Shown in pieces: positions 30,101-48,958 of a stretch of 64,000 bases of DNA (position 1 is the first letter of the stretch; every line of letters begins with the position of its first letter). The notes below the pieces were generated by a model, which was not told where the DNA came from, ran no database searches, and saw only the letters and a program-made list of their open reading frames with translations. Source of the DNA: Gorsachius magnificus. Lineage: Eukaryota; Chordata; Aves; Pelecaniformes; Ardeidae. The translations under genes were made by a program, and so were the position numbers. The stretch is taken from contig CM067086.1 in NCBI GenBank assembly GCA_034008185.1, forward strand, positions 33,749,007 to 33,813,006, read 5' to 3'.

Positions 30101-32501
30101 ACTCCCGCCAGTGCAGAAGTTTGATTTTTTTTTTTTTTTTCTGGGACACACACACAACTTTCTGCTATTCAGCAAATTCAGTAAGAGAGATGTAAGGGTT
30201 TATGTACATTTAGGACAAAAAAATACAAGAAAATGGTAAAACAAAATAAACTGGAATATGTAGCTGACAAAGAAATACAGTGCCACTAGCTCTATGGCTA
30301 GACCACCACTCCAAACAATATGCATAATCAAAGAAAACTAAATTAGTTTTCTTTTTTTCCCTGAAACTTCCTCTCCTTTGTTTCATTTCATGTATACATG
30401 TTTTGGAGACCTGAAATGAGTTCCTGAACCAGCACATGAGAATACTGAAAAGATACACACTTGCAGATTAAAGAAGAAAAAAAACCACCCTGGAATATCA
30501 ACAGGATGCTGAAGTACAGTTCATCTTTATTCTCACTACTGTATGGATCAAGAGGTCCAGTGTAAATTTAATTCATACTGCATTATTATAAAGCCAGGAT
30601 CCAGAAGGAAAAACACAGTAAGTGGAGACATTCGGACATATTGACAATCTTGAAGAATATGAATGAACCATATTTCTTGACAAATTCAGATGATGATTGA
30701 GAAGTTGAGAGTACTGAAAAGGACTGAACAAAAGGTAATGAGTAGTTTGTTTGATTTTTTTTTTTAAAGTAAAATGAACCAAGAGCTATCTAAGTAGCAA
30801 AGAAGCTTATACCTTGTGCAAAATCCAACCTCTAGATAATAGGAACAGATGTGATCACCCTTCAAGTTTATTCTGCAGTTGGGCTTTCCTAGATCTTTCC
30901 TTATAGCAGCTTGTACCACCCACTTTCAAAAGACATCACAGAAAAGCTAGCCTAGCTAGATGTTGCACGGCAATTCCTGTTATAAAAGTGGTGTGGTCTC
31001 ACACATTTTGAACAAAACCTGATTTTGCAATAATACATGAAAACCAGGGCTTAACATGAAATACCAAAGCATGATCCAATTATGATAAGAGCTCATCTCA
31101 ACTAATTTCCCAAAGAAGCATCTCAGATTTTTAATCTGTTTCAAAGTTCTTGTGGTTTCCTTCTGTAATCTCTGAATCTTTGAAGATAGTCTACAGGAGC
31201 ACATTCTGCTTCACAGCAGACAAATTTTACACCTTCCCATTGTGATAACCTTCCTGAAAATATAGAGGCTTCATCTAGAGCTATTTCCTAGCAGTGCTGT
31301 CTTCTTTTTATGCCTGTTACTGGTTGTCTTTGGTTTTCTTCAGACACTTTTGTTTTGTCAACAAGGCATAAAACTCTCTCTGTTTCATATTTTTCTTCTG
31401 TTCTGGGTGTTCTAATCTAACTGAGTTTTTATTTTTAAGCCATCAGACAAGTGACAATTTTTTTAGCAAAAAAATGAAGGAGCCGCTTGCAGATAGAATT
31501 CACTGAACATCTTCTTAAGAAAAGTAGACTATATAATGAATTTCAAGTATGCTGTCCATCAGAATAATTTTGATTCTATTACAGTGGAGGTGAATACTGC
31601 ATAATACAATCCCATAGGCTAAACCAAAACATTTCCATGTGTGGTTGCCAATAAATCTTGTTTGCTGACAGGAAAGAATGAGACAGCAGGAAAGAAGAAC
31701 TAGCAGATGCTGGCAATCACTTTAGCAAGCAGAATAATCTTCAAGGATCATGAATTAGATGAGGAAGAATGTTATTGTTTGCCATCTGCTACGGGTCTAT
31801 TACTATGTCAGCATCTGGTGCCACAGAAAGATCTTTGTGATGTGAACGCACAAAGCGAATTCAGACAGAGTTTTCTTCTGCTTAAAGGAATCCTGCCAAA
31901 TGTAAACATTGCAGGCCTTGCCACTGGTCAATTCACTTAGTTTTTGATATATGCTATTTGAAGTTTGACAAAAAGAGAACACAGTAGAGTTCACCTCAAT
32001 GATTAAATAGTATACCGTAATGGGTAAGAACTGAATAATAATCCCACAAGGTTGGCATTAAAACTTTCTATTCAATTTAGGCTGGTTTTTGTTTCCAAAT
32101 GTCAGGCAGCAAATATCTAAGTTTGAGCAAAACCAGTTGGTTTGAAAGTGTCTTAAACCAAACAATAATAAAGTGGGGCACAGAACTGCCCCAGCCCAGG
32201 CTAGAAATTTGCACACACGTTTTGGCGACAAAATTCTATTTGCTTAATGTTGTTACTCAGTGGCAGGATTATCTATGTTCCTGGGGATATTAAAGACATT
32301 CAAGGTGTTAACAATTTTATATTCATGATTGGTATTGCAAGAGATAACATGAAACTTCAGTAACCATACGTTGGTGGACCGACGAATTAAATTGTGCAAC
32401 AGTACACATGGAATGAACTGTCTGTCTTGCACTTATCTATTACTTAGAATGATACAACACTTGCATGCGAACCAACCTTGTTCAGCAGAGGCAATACATT
32501 A

Positions 32502-32822
<321 letters not shown>

Positions 32823-33118
32823 TTAATGGCATGTTCTCATAATTTCAGTAACAAATACCTAGCAAATATATAAGATCATATTCTAACTGAAGTTGCACAG
32901 AACATACTATTTGTCCTGAAAAAACTACAAATTGGACATACTAAACAGGAAATAGTAAGAAAGGAATGTTTTTTCTTGAGCCCCAGTTTCAAACCCAACA
33001 ATGACTAACAGTGATTTCTACCGTGGTACAAAGGGAGGCAGACTTCCCATTCTCTAACCAGGGGACAATATTCTGAACAGAAAACCATTTATTAGCAATG
33101 ACTGAATCCCTCTGAAGA

Positions 33119-33176
33119 AACGTCATGCAGTGAGAAAATTTCTCATAAGAAATGTCATGCAGTGAGAAAATACTCT
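33119..33176. repeat. Local tandem duplication, period 32 bp
   Basis: The segment GTCATGCAGTGAGAAAAT occurs at 33122 and again at 33154, each followed by a similar TTTCTC or ACTCTTC stretch. This is one and a half to two copies of a 32-base unit with few differences, in intronic sequence. Confidence 0.8.
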
Positions 33177-36100
33177 TCATTCGTGTACTGAAGACTTTAT
33201 TTCAGCTACAAAAATTCTTGATGTGAGGTTTGTGTTGCAAAAGCTACAGGCCTCCCTGGAGGGAGTACAGGTACTAGAAACCATCATCCAAAGCCAACAC
33301 TTGGCTTAAAATGCATTCTGAAGGGAATTTTTTTTCCCCCCCCCATTATGTATTAGAGAACCAGCTATTTCTAAGTTGGAATTTTAGGGACAGATCCTTC
33401 AGCTGGTATTGTTAAGCTACTTATAAATGGAATTATACCAATTTACAATGGTGAGTAAGTTGTTTTATTTTCAGTAATAAAAGTGAATCTATCATTATTT
33501 TTTATCTTCCGTCTTTTCTGTTCAGTTTTATCACCAGTTTCGAAGAAAAGAGGTAGAAGAATGCATTTAAGAATAAAGCTTTTCTTATCTTTAATATACT
33601 GAGTCTTAGAAAGTCTGTTCCTTCTTATTACTGCAGTATTGGGGCCCATTTACACAGTTATCACACCAGCTTTATAATTGGCTGGATTTCTAGTTTAACA
33701 TAATTTTTGTGTAAAATGGCAAGACATACGAATGATAAATACCTCAGATAAGAGTAGTGATCTCTAACATTAGTTCTACAACACAAAATGCAGCAGATAC
33801 TCTGCTCTAACAAACTTCCTACAAAGGCTTATCCTGATTTTCTTGTCACGATTTTAACCTCTTACTTTTTCAGAGGCACTACTTCTACCAGATGAGATTT
33901 GTCTTCCTGCAATTCACTTTTCTATCACAACAGACAAGAAAATGTAGAAATTCAGGTCTTTGATGGAATATATATACACACAGTTCAAGATCTTCCTCCT
34001 CATTAAGAATTTCTTAGCTCAGCCTGATGTTCAAGTTCCAAGACAACCACAAAAAGAACCCCCATGTTTGGGGGAAATGGCAGTCGCAGACAAATAAAAA
34101 GAAGCAAGAAATGAAGATCCAGTGACAAGACAAACCACTAACACTGGACATTTCCAGCCAGGATTTTTTTTTTTAACTGGAGATGCTGTACCCAGTCTGC
34201 ATCTAGGCATTTTGAGCATTCTTGCCTAGTAAGGCTTTAGGGCAAATAGAAGCCACCTCCTTCCAGGAACAAGCTTGAATCTTAGCTTTTAAAAACTGTT
34301 GCATCCTTAGGACCAGTGTCAGGATATTAAGACAGCTTTGTTGCTTGTCTCTGTGCAGTTAAAATGACCAATCTTAAGGCTCAAGTCATTAAATATCACT
34401 CTTTATGTCATTTTTTTCCCCCTCAACTTCCTTGGTCCCCATCTATAACTAATCACTACGTCTAACGTAGCAACCTTGACTTAGAGATACTGGGTTAGTA
34501 TACTTAGGGGATCTTACTTCACTATAAACCTTCCTCCACCCATTAAGAGTTTCTCATGTTTATAACCTGTTTACAAGTTGTGTGGAAACAGATCTTGTTC
34601 TCAGTGTGCCACCAATTGCCGGCTTTCTGCTCTGTTGCTGTGTTTCTAGACTGGATGTATTTTTTGACAGTCAATTTCTGTCAGCATTTAAAAAACCCCA
34701 AATTTCCTCAGAGGATCTTTCTAGGCTAAGTAACTTATGCTTCCAGAAACTTCCACTACAAGTTATAAAGTCAGCAGAGTTTCTCTTCACTATGGATGAT
34801 TATGCTGGGGTTACCTTCCTTTCCAGAAACAGTGCCTAACTGGCCTCTACTTGGGAGTATTCTGATTTGCAAACGGCATCTCAGACATGTACTATAAATA
34901 GAGGCAAACAGGGACAACGATATTCTGATCATGCCAACAGTTTGTAGTCAGAAGCACCATTTCCATTCTGTTCTCTTTTCCTCCTGAAATCCCATCTTAA
35001 ATACGTAAAACACAAAAAAAGGCTGACATCCCTAAGTTTTATATTGGCACAGCTCCAATACTACCCACACTTTAATGCTTCCTTTTAATCTCCAGACTAA
35101 GGACAATATAGCAAAAAACTATGTTTTGCTAAAGGCATAAAATAAAAAACCCACAATAAAAGATAGTTTTAGGTCTTCAAATAAGACACCTTTCCTTTAC
35201 TCTCCTCTGATAAAAAGCTGCACACATCTTGATATGATTGTGTATGGGTCCATTAAGTCTTTTATATACTCCAAGATCCCACAATACAAATAAAATATTG
35301 CTTTTGCAAATGATACCAAGATCCAGTTCTCCCTCCAGTTACTCTAGAGTAACCAGATATTGCATATTGTCTCATCTCCTTCAGGCAGGTAACTTTTCTT
35401 TTTTCTATCTACCATATCCATCAATCATAGCTTCTAAAATTTTATCCAGCATCACCTTTTCCAGAACAAAACACACTCTCTGCAATGAAGTGACTGAGAC
35501 AATTCCAGTCTCCATTGAACTGCATGTGAAATACTAATTTTTGCCTGTGAGAAAATTAAAATTTAAGTAAAATTTCATCCAGGACATTAATCAGAAAAGG
35601 AAGCTGAAGGTAAAGGGAAAAGATGACTACAGGCATTTCGTTTCAACAGGAATTATTCCCTAATCACTACTTTCCAGAAAATACAACTGCCATAAACCAA
35701 TCCATATATAAACCTATCTAGAACTCTAAGTTTCAGCTTGCTAACTTTTGCAGACACAAAATCTCACTGAGAGAATTTAGTTCACAGTTACAAATTTTGC
35801 TCTCAAGAGGTTTATTTCTCTAATATGACAGTGGAGTCTATTGTATTGCTAAAACCAGCATTCATTTTCCCTTTAAATCACTTTAACCTGCTGATTTCAG
35901 AGAAGGTACTAATACTGCATAAACATAAATATATAAAAATATAATGGATATTTAATGTTTATTAAGCGAAAGGGACAACAGAATATGATTGGTACTTCTA
36001 TGCATATATGTTATATGATATGGGGAACATCTCATTTTTCTCACCTACATTTAATAAGTTTTTTTTCCTTTTAAAATTGAATTTAGGAAATCTAAGTCTC

Positions 36101-36221
36101 TACTCAAGGCAACTTCTTGTTTACCCTGTTAAAGAGGTTGATAAACCCATGAGAAATTTCTGTGTTTCCTGAAGCCTGGAAATCTACAGTAGGGAAGGGC
36201 AGGAATATTATTACATTTTGG

Positions 36222-36593
36222 ATAGAATCATAGAATCATTAAGGTTGGAAAAGTCCAACTGTCAACTCAACACCACCATGCCTACTAAACCATGTCCCAA
36301 AGTGCCACGTCTACACATTTCTTGAACACGACGACGGATGGTGATTCCACCACCTGTCTGGGCAGCCTGCTCCAATGTATAACCACTCTTTCAGTAAAGA
36401 AATCTTTCCTAATATCTAATCTAAACCACCCCTGACACAACTTGAGGCCATCTTCTCTTGTCCTATTGCTTGTTACCTGGGAGAAGAGACCAACATGCAC
36501 TTTGCTACACCCTCCTGTCAGGTAACTGTAGAAAGTGATAAGGTCTCCCCTGAGCCTCCTCTTCTCCAGACTAAACTACCCCAGTTCCCTCAG
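36222..36593 (-). mobile_element. CR1 LINE 3' fragment
   Basis: The copy reads right to left: its 3' end is at 36222, where ATAGAATCATAGAATCATT is the reverse complement of the CR1 octamer tail. On the minus strand, the interval holds a decayed reverse-transcriptase C-terminus with the blocks [17 protein letters not shown] and LPRQVVESP. The reading frame continues only through part of the element and the 5' part is truncated near CTTCTCCAGACT. It sits in the sense orientation of GPHN inside an intron. Confidence 0.92.
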
Positions 36594-36835
36594 ATAGATT
36601 TTTTTTTTAAAAAACTTTCACAAGGTCACACTCTGAGTATTTATGATGTCTCCCCCTAAAATTTTTCAATTCATTTGGCAGTTTCAAAAAAATTTAATAG
36701 AGGGTAGAGGCCTCAAAACTCTCAGTGGGGTACAATAAGACTGTAAGTTCAGTGAAAATAGTTTCTGTTTGTACTAGCTGGAGTGGAAAACCTGTTGTAA
36801 CATACTGATGAAGAAATTAATGAGAAATGAATGAA

Positions 36836-36884
36836 GTGGACTAGATGATCTCCCAAGGTCCCTTCCAACCCTTGCCATTCTCTG
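36836..36884 (+). mobile_element. Short CR1 tail fragment
   Basis: GGACTAGATGATCTCCCAAG followed by GTCCCTTCCAACCC is the CR1 3' untranslated end. It reads left to right, opposite to the CR1 250 bases to its left. The usual octamer tail has become ATTCTCTG and runs directly into a (TG)7 tract. Confidence 0.85.
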
Positions 36885-36896
36885 TGTGTGTGTGTG
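36883..36896. repeat. (TG)7 microsatellite
   Basis: Seven TG units that begin in the final bases of a CR1 tail, suggesting that the degenerated tail seeded the microsatellite. Confidence 0.9.
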
Positions 36897-37330
36897 ACAG
36901 AGAAAAGTACCCATCATATCCATCAGTCATTGATTCTACAATTTTGATCTGATACGACCTTTTCCAGAAGTACTTTTTTATTGGTTTAAATATTTGTGTT
37001 TTCAGATTAGAGAACTAAATGTCGATAAGAAGGGGGGAAAGGAAAAGATACGAGCTCTTCATTCTCTTTTGCCTGGGACTGGAACAAAGATTGACAGTGC
37101 TGGCGAGGTACTTAGAAAACAAGCTGTAGATGGTATTTACTATGACTGCTATACAAGAACAAAAGTGTCTTAAAAACAAAGAGAAAGGACAGCTTAAAAA
37201 CCCCAACAACCTTCTGAAAAACTAGCCACTTCCTATTCTGAGTTTGAAGATCTGATTTGGATTATAGAATACCTAAAACAATAGCTCAAGAGTAATTTGC
37301 AAAAGGGCACAGAAGCCTGGATGACAGCTT

Positions 37331-37344
37331 AACAGCATGCATCA
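37331..37344 (-). promoter_or_regulatory. Possible RBFOX site (TGCATG) downstream of cassette
   Basis: On the transcribed strand the sequence is TGATGCATGCTGTT, holding the RBFOX-type hexamer TGCATG about 1.2 kb downstream of the cassette exon. The identical 14-base string occurs again at 48609. A single hexamer at this distance is weak evidence. Confidence 0.3.
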
Positions 37345-38512
37345 GAGAGGTTGAATTCATTGTTTTACTGATACTGAAGAATATGGTGCAAATTCTAGTT
37401 TAGTAACTTCAACTCAAAAAAAAGAAACTATTGGAATAAATGTGTGTGTATGTTTATATGCACACATATATGGATTTATTGTCAGGTGTGTGAACTTCAG
37501 AGCCTTCATATTTCCTATGACTTTTCAAGAGACATGGTCATCATGTTTTAAATACATAGGAGTTACACTATTCAATCAATGGTTTACATTACTGTTTGCC
37601 TAAGGAAACAAGAAAGTGCAACCTCTGGTCATCAAATCCAGCGACATATTTTCACAAGAACTTACACCCTATTTGCCATGTGACATGGAATGAACGGGTC
37701 AGACAGCACAACTCTTTATAGGCCAACTGCCTTCCTTAGGTTTCTCTAACATTATTAATATAGTTATTAATACAATAAGTTATTTTTCATTCCTGATGAT
37801 ACAGTAACCATTATTCTATCTTGATTCAAGCCTAAACTAAACCTTTGGGAGATGGAAAACAAAGTACAGTATTGTTAGAGCCCAAGTTATAACCTCTGCA
37901 TTATACTAAACTAAGTCCTTTCTACCATTCATTGAAATAGCTGCCTACTATTCACTAAAATCCAGTAATTTATAGTAAGTCCACTGTGCCCTGACTCCTC
38001 AAGTCTTTTCTTCTGTTTTTGAGAAATTATATCTCTAAACAGAATACAAAAATAAGGGAGAAACTGCAAGTGATGAAAGCAAACTATGAACACCCAGTGT
38101 TGTATTATGTTGACAAACCAACTATTGAGAGTAAAAAGCAAAGCAAGGCAAACAAAAGGGAAAAAGTTACCAAAAATTTCATAGCTCTGAAGCAGCCATT
38201 TTAGGAGATTATTTTAATTATATTCAATTATGAGTATATTAGATAATAAAGCCAATGACTAATCAGAAAGAGGCTTTAAAGCAATGATCATCTCAGCAGC
38301 CAAATGATTCAAACTGACAATGCACACAAACTTTACCTTGTTTAGCCCTGTATCTTAAAGAGAATATTTTCTGTAGCTTGCTCTCTAAAAGATAGCACTG
38401 ATGTGTCTTTGTTAGAAGAAAATAACACTGTCTGTTCACACAATAGACTAGGAGGCAGGCAGTGTATTTTTAGCTACTGTTAGTGCAAAAGCCTCTTGGA
38501 AATGTTTCTTAC

Positions 38513-38620
38513 CGGTTCTCCTGCACTGCCTGCTGCGTGATGGCAATAACTGATGAGACCAGGGATGGGCTGTTCACCTTTTGCCATGATAACAGCTGAA
38601 TTGGTGTAGGATGGATGCTT
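38513..38620 (-). CDS. GPHN: Gephyrin cassette exon (C3-type linker insert)
   Basis: This 36-codon exon starts AAG CAT CCA after a weak TGTGCATTAG acceptor and ends GGA GAA CCG before GTAAGA. Both ends are phase 0, so it can be included or skipped between the equivalents of Lys243 and Ile244 without changing the frame. The peptide contains QPIPGLISY, then HHA and GSA, which are shared with the mammalian gephyrin cassette usually called C3. That cassette is included in non-neuronal tissues such as liver and skipped in neurons, where NOVA represses it. Outside the core the match is loose (about 22 of 36 by my recollection of the human peptide), while the neighbouring exons look invariant. A pyrimidine-poor acceptor and a dense set of YCAY tetramers upstream and inside the exon support regulated splicing. 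Tissue use in this species is inferred. Confidence 0.92.
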
Positions 38621-40163
<1,543 letters not shown>

Positions 40164-40917
40164 CTATGCACAACAAGAAGAGAAATGACTATGAAAAGCT
40201 ACTGCAGAAGTAAATAGGGATTTTTTTCAGATTTACTCTTAGAAGATATTCAGGACTTAGATGTATCTTTTCACCTGATCATAAATAAAACCTTAAATGC
40301 CCTATACAAGTGTTCATAGAGGGTAAAAAAACCAAAATCAGAACCAAAACTGGGGACTATAATATGTATTTTTGCCTTTTTTCATACAAATATACTAAGT
40401 TGTACAACGGGGCTACTGTAATTAAACTAATATTGGATTAAAATTTTGGAAAACAGTTAAATTTTCATGAATACCTAATACAGAAACCAGTTCACAGCAG
40501 TTGGCAGAATGCTACAAAAATGCAGAATAAAAACATTAACCCTATCCCTGTGGGGATATTAGCTTCAAATCATTCTTATTATGTTCCTTCACAATCAGAG
40601 AACAATTCATCAGGGTTTTCATAATTATACTTTTATATAATTATATCCTTTTTTATTCACTGACTTATCCTATATACTGGAAGAATGACAAACTACACTG
40701 ATGTCGTTACAATTTTATGTAACTCAGAAACAATTTTTCATAAATAATCTACTGTTCAAACCTCTTCTTGTTCTATGATCTTAAAAAAATTAGAAAGTTT
40801 ATTTTACATGGCTGGAGAAAGCAAAAATGCAGATGCCGTGTAACTGTTCTTCTTGTTCCATAATGGACATATACATATACAGCTACCTCTACTGTTAAAA
40901 TATGCTAGTATTTAATC

Positions 40918-41205
40918 AAATCAAAGAGGAACTTCAGGACATCATACACTGCAGCCTCCTGCTCAGATCACGGTCACTACAGAATTCAGACAGGTTGCTT
41001 AGGGCTTTGTTCAGTGAAGTCCTGAAAAAATCCAAGAACAGAAACTACACAACTGTTCTCGACAACCTGTTCTAATGCTTAATTACCCTCAAAGTGATTT
41101 TTTTTTTTCTTTTCTTTTTATCCAGCTGGAAGCTACCTTCTTCAATTTATGACTTTTGTCTCTCATCCTTCTCCCAGCACCTCAGTAAAGAGTTTTCTTT
41201 GTGTC
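40918..41205 (-). mobile_element. Old CR1 LINE fragment
   Basis: Read on the minus strand, the segment keeps the CR1 C-terminal block order (a remnant near GGAAGCTACC...AATTTATGAC, then AACAGGTTGTCGAGAACAGT and the 3' UTR-like part), with many substitutions and a T run inserted near 41097. It is more diverged than the copies at 36.2 and 51.6 kb, so it belongs to an older subfamily. Confidence 0.7.
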
Positions 41206-43658
41206 ATTTGAGCAAAGCATATAAACATTAAATTATTGGAAAATGACAGCAGGGTCACAAGAATGAATTGCCATGGCAGTGCAGTTAGGGAACATACAAG
41301 TTGACAAAGAAAGCTGACATTATTCCCTTTGTTGCACTTCATTTTTGGTTTTGTTTCAAGCATAAGGAAGATTTTAAAAAATGTATTCCAACATTTTAGA
41401 ATATCCAGAAAACAAATGATAGACATTTTGTAAATAGATACTGTAACAAATATTTTCAATAAATAAAAATGACTGTGCAAACAAAATAAAGAGCAAACTG
41501 TCCATCAGAACTAGAGTTTATCTGAGCCACTTTGTAAGTCAAAAACATGAGTCACAAACACGGTATTTCCTCAAAGCTTCTAAGTCAGAACCCATCTTTC
41601 AGTCGCTCCTTTAAGAGTAATTAAAGTCAGACTACTTCATAGATTTATAAATTCTTTAAATATTCAATTTGGCGTTCTAAAGAACTGAAGTGAACTGGAT
41701 GAACATAAGACGCTGTATATAATGAATATATTTTAAAATATATCTATAAACCTAATAAAGAATTATAACTTCTACTGTAACTGCAAACCTCAAAGTTACT
41801 GTGCCTCCACAGTTTTATTTTTAAAATGTTTTAAAATACTGAAGCATGCAACCATCATCAATTCAGTAAAAACAGAGACCTCAGGTAAGTGGTACACAAG
41901 GACAACAATCTGTGAACTGACCAATAATCATGCAAAAGGTACATTAATGATTAACTCATTAGAGAAGCATGTCCCCCACTCCTGCCACTGAAATAAAGCC
42001 TTGTTGGCTTGACTGTTGACGAAGAGGTTCCAGTAAGTACTCTAAAAGCACATGCTATTTGTAAGACTCATTGTTTTAGGCAATCGTTACTACAGTTATG
42101 AAAATTGCCATAGACTCAATGATTTCAATGAGCATCTGGTAATTTCACGCTTTGCCCTCTTTCGTAACTTTAAATACCTTTTGCAAGGCTAAAAGAAAAG
42201 AAAAAATACCAGAACATCACAAAAATTGAAGCATTTTACAGATCTTGATTCAGTGGTACATGCCACATAAACGTTCTCTGGAGAAAACACGTTTGGCTTT
42301 GTGTCCATTTTTGAGATGGAGCATTTACACTGCTGCCATTTTCTATTCATATCTTAATAATAAGGTATGTACACTGCTGCAATTTCATAGCTTTATATAA
42401 GCTTCTTATATGATTGTATTAATATGATGGAAAGGAAATTAGCAAGTTATAAAAGAGAGAAATGATACATTCCTGGTAACAACCCGTCCTGTTTGGTTCT
42501 TGAGATCTAGCCCGTTATGGAACAATTTCCTCTACTACTCATCTTAAAAATCTTTGCTGAAATCTGATACTTGAAAGATGTTTTATATTAAAATAAATTG
42601 TGACAGAACAGAGTACTATCATGACAGGAACAAATAAATCATCAGTTTATAAAAATCTTGCTTTTATAATGAAATCATATGATGTTTTTTTCTTTTCCAG
42701 CAAAATTACCTTTTTCATTACTTACTTTATACCAAACTATTGTTAAAATACTTATTAACATTTTTCCATTTCTTTTCCTCATCCTCTTTCTACAATTTAA
42801 CTATCTTCAGAGTCTGAGTGCCTCAGGGCAGAAAATGACAATTTTTTTCTGTACTGAGCATGTTAGGAGTGTTACTGAATACAACCAAAACCATTAGAGA
42901 TTGTAGGCTATTTCATCTCTTTCATAATTCAACAAAAAAGTACAGACTTCTGAAAAAATATCTTGTTACCGGTGCACCAGTTCTCTAAGATGTGGGGCTC
43001 ACTGCTATGTTAAATATATATGACTTCCCATTGATAACTGGAAGGCTTTCAAGTAGGTATTCTCCTGCCCCACAATCCTACAATGCTTGTTGCATGTTTT
43101 GAAGGCTTTTTAATTTCTTTTCAATTACAGAGTCTCATTAGATTTCCTAAACAGGCTCTAAGGAATGGTAGAATTATAGGAGGGCTTACTGAATCCTTGA
43201 ACTGAAACATGTAGACAATGTATCTGAAAACCTGTGATGGCTGCTTAAGATAATAGTCTTCAAAAACATTTCCTCTTCAACTTCCAGGTGACAGCCCACA
43301 TAAACATTCTTTATTTATCTCCAGACATAAGTCTTTCAAGCAACAGTGACTTCAGGGCTATGCTGCCAAACACATTAGTACTGTGATTGGGTACTACTGG
43401 TTCAGAAGACATTGATAAACTACCAGGTACGCATTTGTTAGAGGCCAGAGGTAAAGACATTTTTTAACGAGGCTGCTAACATAGTCTAAGCCCTGGAGAA
43501 ATATGTTCTTGTGATTGATGGGGGATCTACCTTAGCAGTTTTGTATCAGGTTGTACAGCCCACTATTTAGCTTAGCAGTATTTGTGTGGAGAAGGATGTT
43601 TTTCTGGATCAGCCAACCACACAGAAAGAAACAGAACTGGAAAGATCTAGCCTTACTG

Positions 43659-43673
43659 ACACACACACACACA
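43659..43673. repeat. (AC)7 microsatellite
   Basis: Seven AC units in intronic sequence, with no other feature attached. Confidence 0.9.
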
Positions 43674-44321
43674 AAATTCCCCCTGATGTTTAATTGTGTT
43701 TCAGCTCTGCAGAGAGTAAGCATGAATAAAAACACAAAGTCTAACTTCCCTGTCCAAACTGAGAAAAATGCAGGAAGAAAACAAACTGTATAAAGAGTGC
43801 AAAGTGTGATACCCATATCCAAAAGATTTAAAAAATCCTCAAACTCTTAAAAAATGATGTTCCTTTTTTTCCCCTCTTGCTGACTAAAATTGGGAATATT
43901 CTTCATATTCTGGCAAGTTCTACCACACAGTAGGGCTTCCTCTAACTTCTGTGTGAAAAAGAACGCTTCCTTGGAAGCTGTAGGCAACACAGGGATCAGG
44001 TACAGGCTGACTTGAGAAGGGGGAGAAAGCGTAAGAGACCATTAGTCTCTTCATTAGCACCACCTGCTATAGTGAGCGCTCTCTTGCACTACACATATTG
44101 CTGTCCTGGTCACACAGTACCTTCAGTACAATCAGATCAGAACTGTACCACCCCTGACTGAAAGTGATGGTGCATTCAGTTACATGAATTATATGAACGG
44201 TTGATATGAATTTCAAGTAACTTTTGTAAAATTTGTTGCAGTGGGTACTTTCTACCATTCAGAACAATGGGAGGCACTCATCATGGGTCCTCAGCAGCAG
44301 ATCAGTAAGAACACTTCTTAC

Positions 44322-44388
44322 CTGTGACCCTTTCTTGCTACCTGGCAGATTAATTATGAGAGTTTTCCCTCTGATTCCACACACAGGT
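44322..44388 (-). CDS. GPHN: Gephyrin exon, G domain residues 130-152
   Basis: A 67-base exon following a strong TTTCTTTTCAG acceptor. Its first base completes an arginine codon begun in the upstream exon (AG plus A), then 22 full codons read [20 protein letters not shown] and SQ, ending CAG before a GTAAGA donor. The phase is 2 on entry and 0 on exit, fitting both neighbours. The NLPGSKKG loop corresponds to the conserved proline-glycine loop of the MogA/MoaB fold, which lines the molybdopterin site of the G domain. All residues match recalled mammalian gephyrin. Confidence 0.97.

Positions 44389-48958
<4,570 letters not shown>

Larger units (their letters stand above)
40164..44321 (-). other. 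GPHN: GPHN intron (4.2 kb)
   Basis: Intron between the exons for residues 130-152 and 153-243. It contains an old CR1 fragment at about 40918-41205 and a (CA)n tract at 43659. The rest is AT-rich with no recognisable exon; the short open frames do not match known proteins. Confidence 0.85.
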
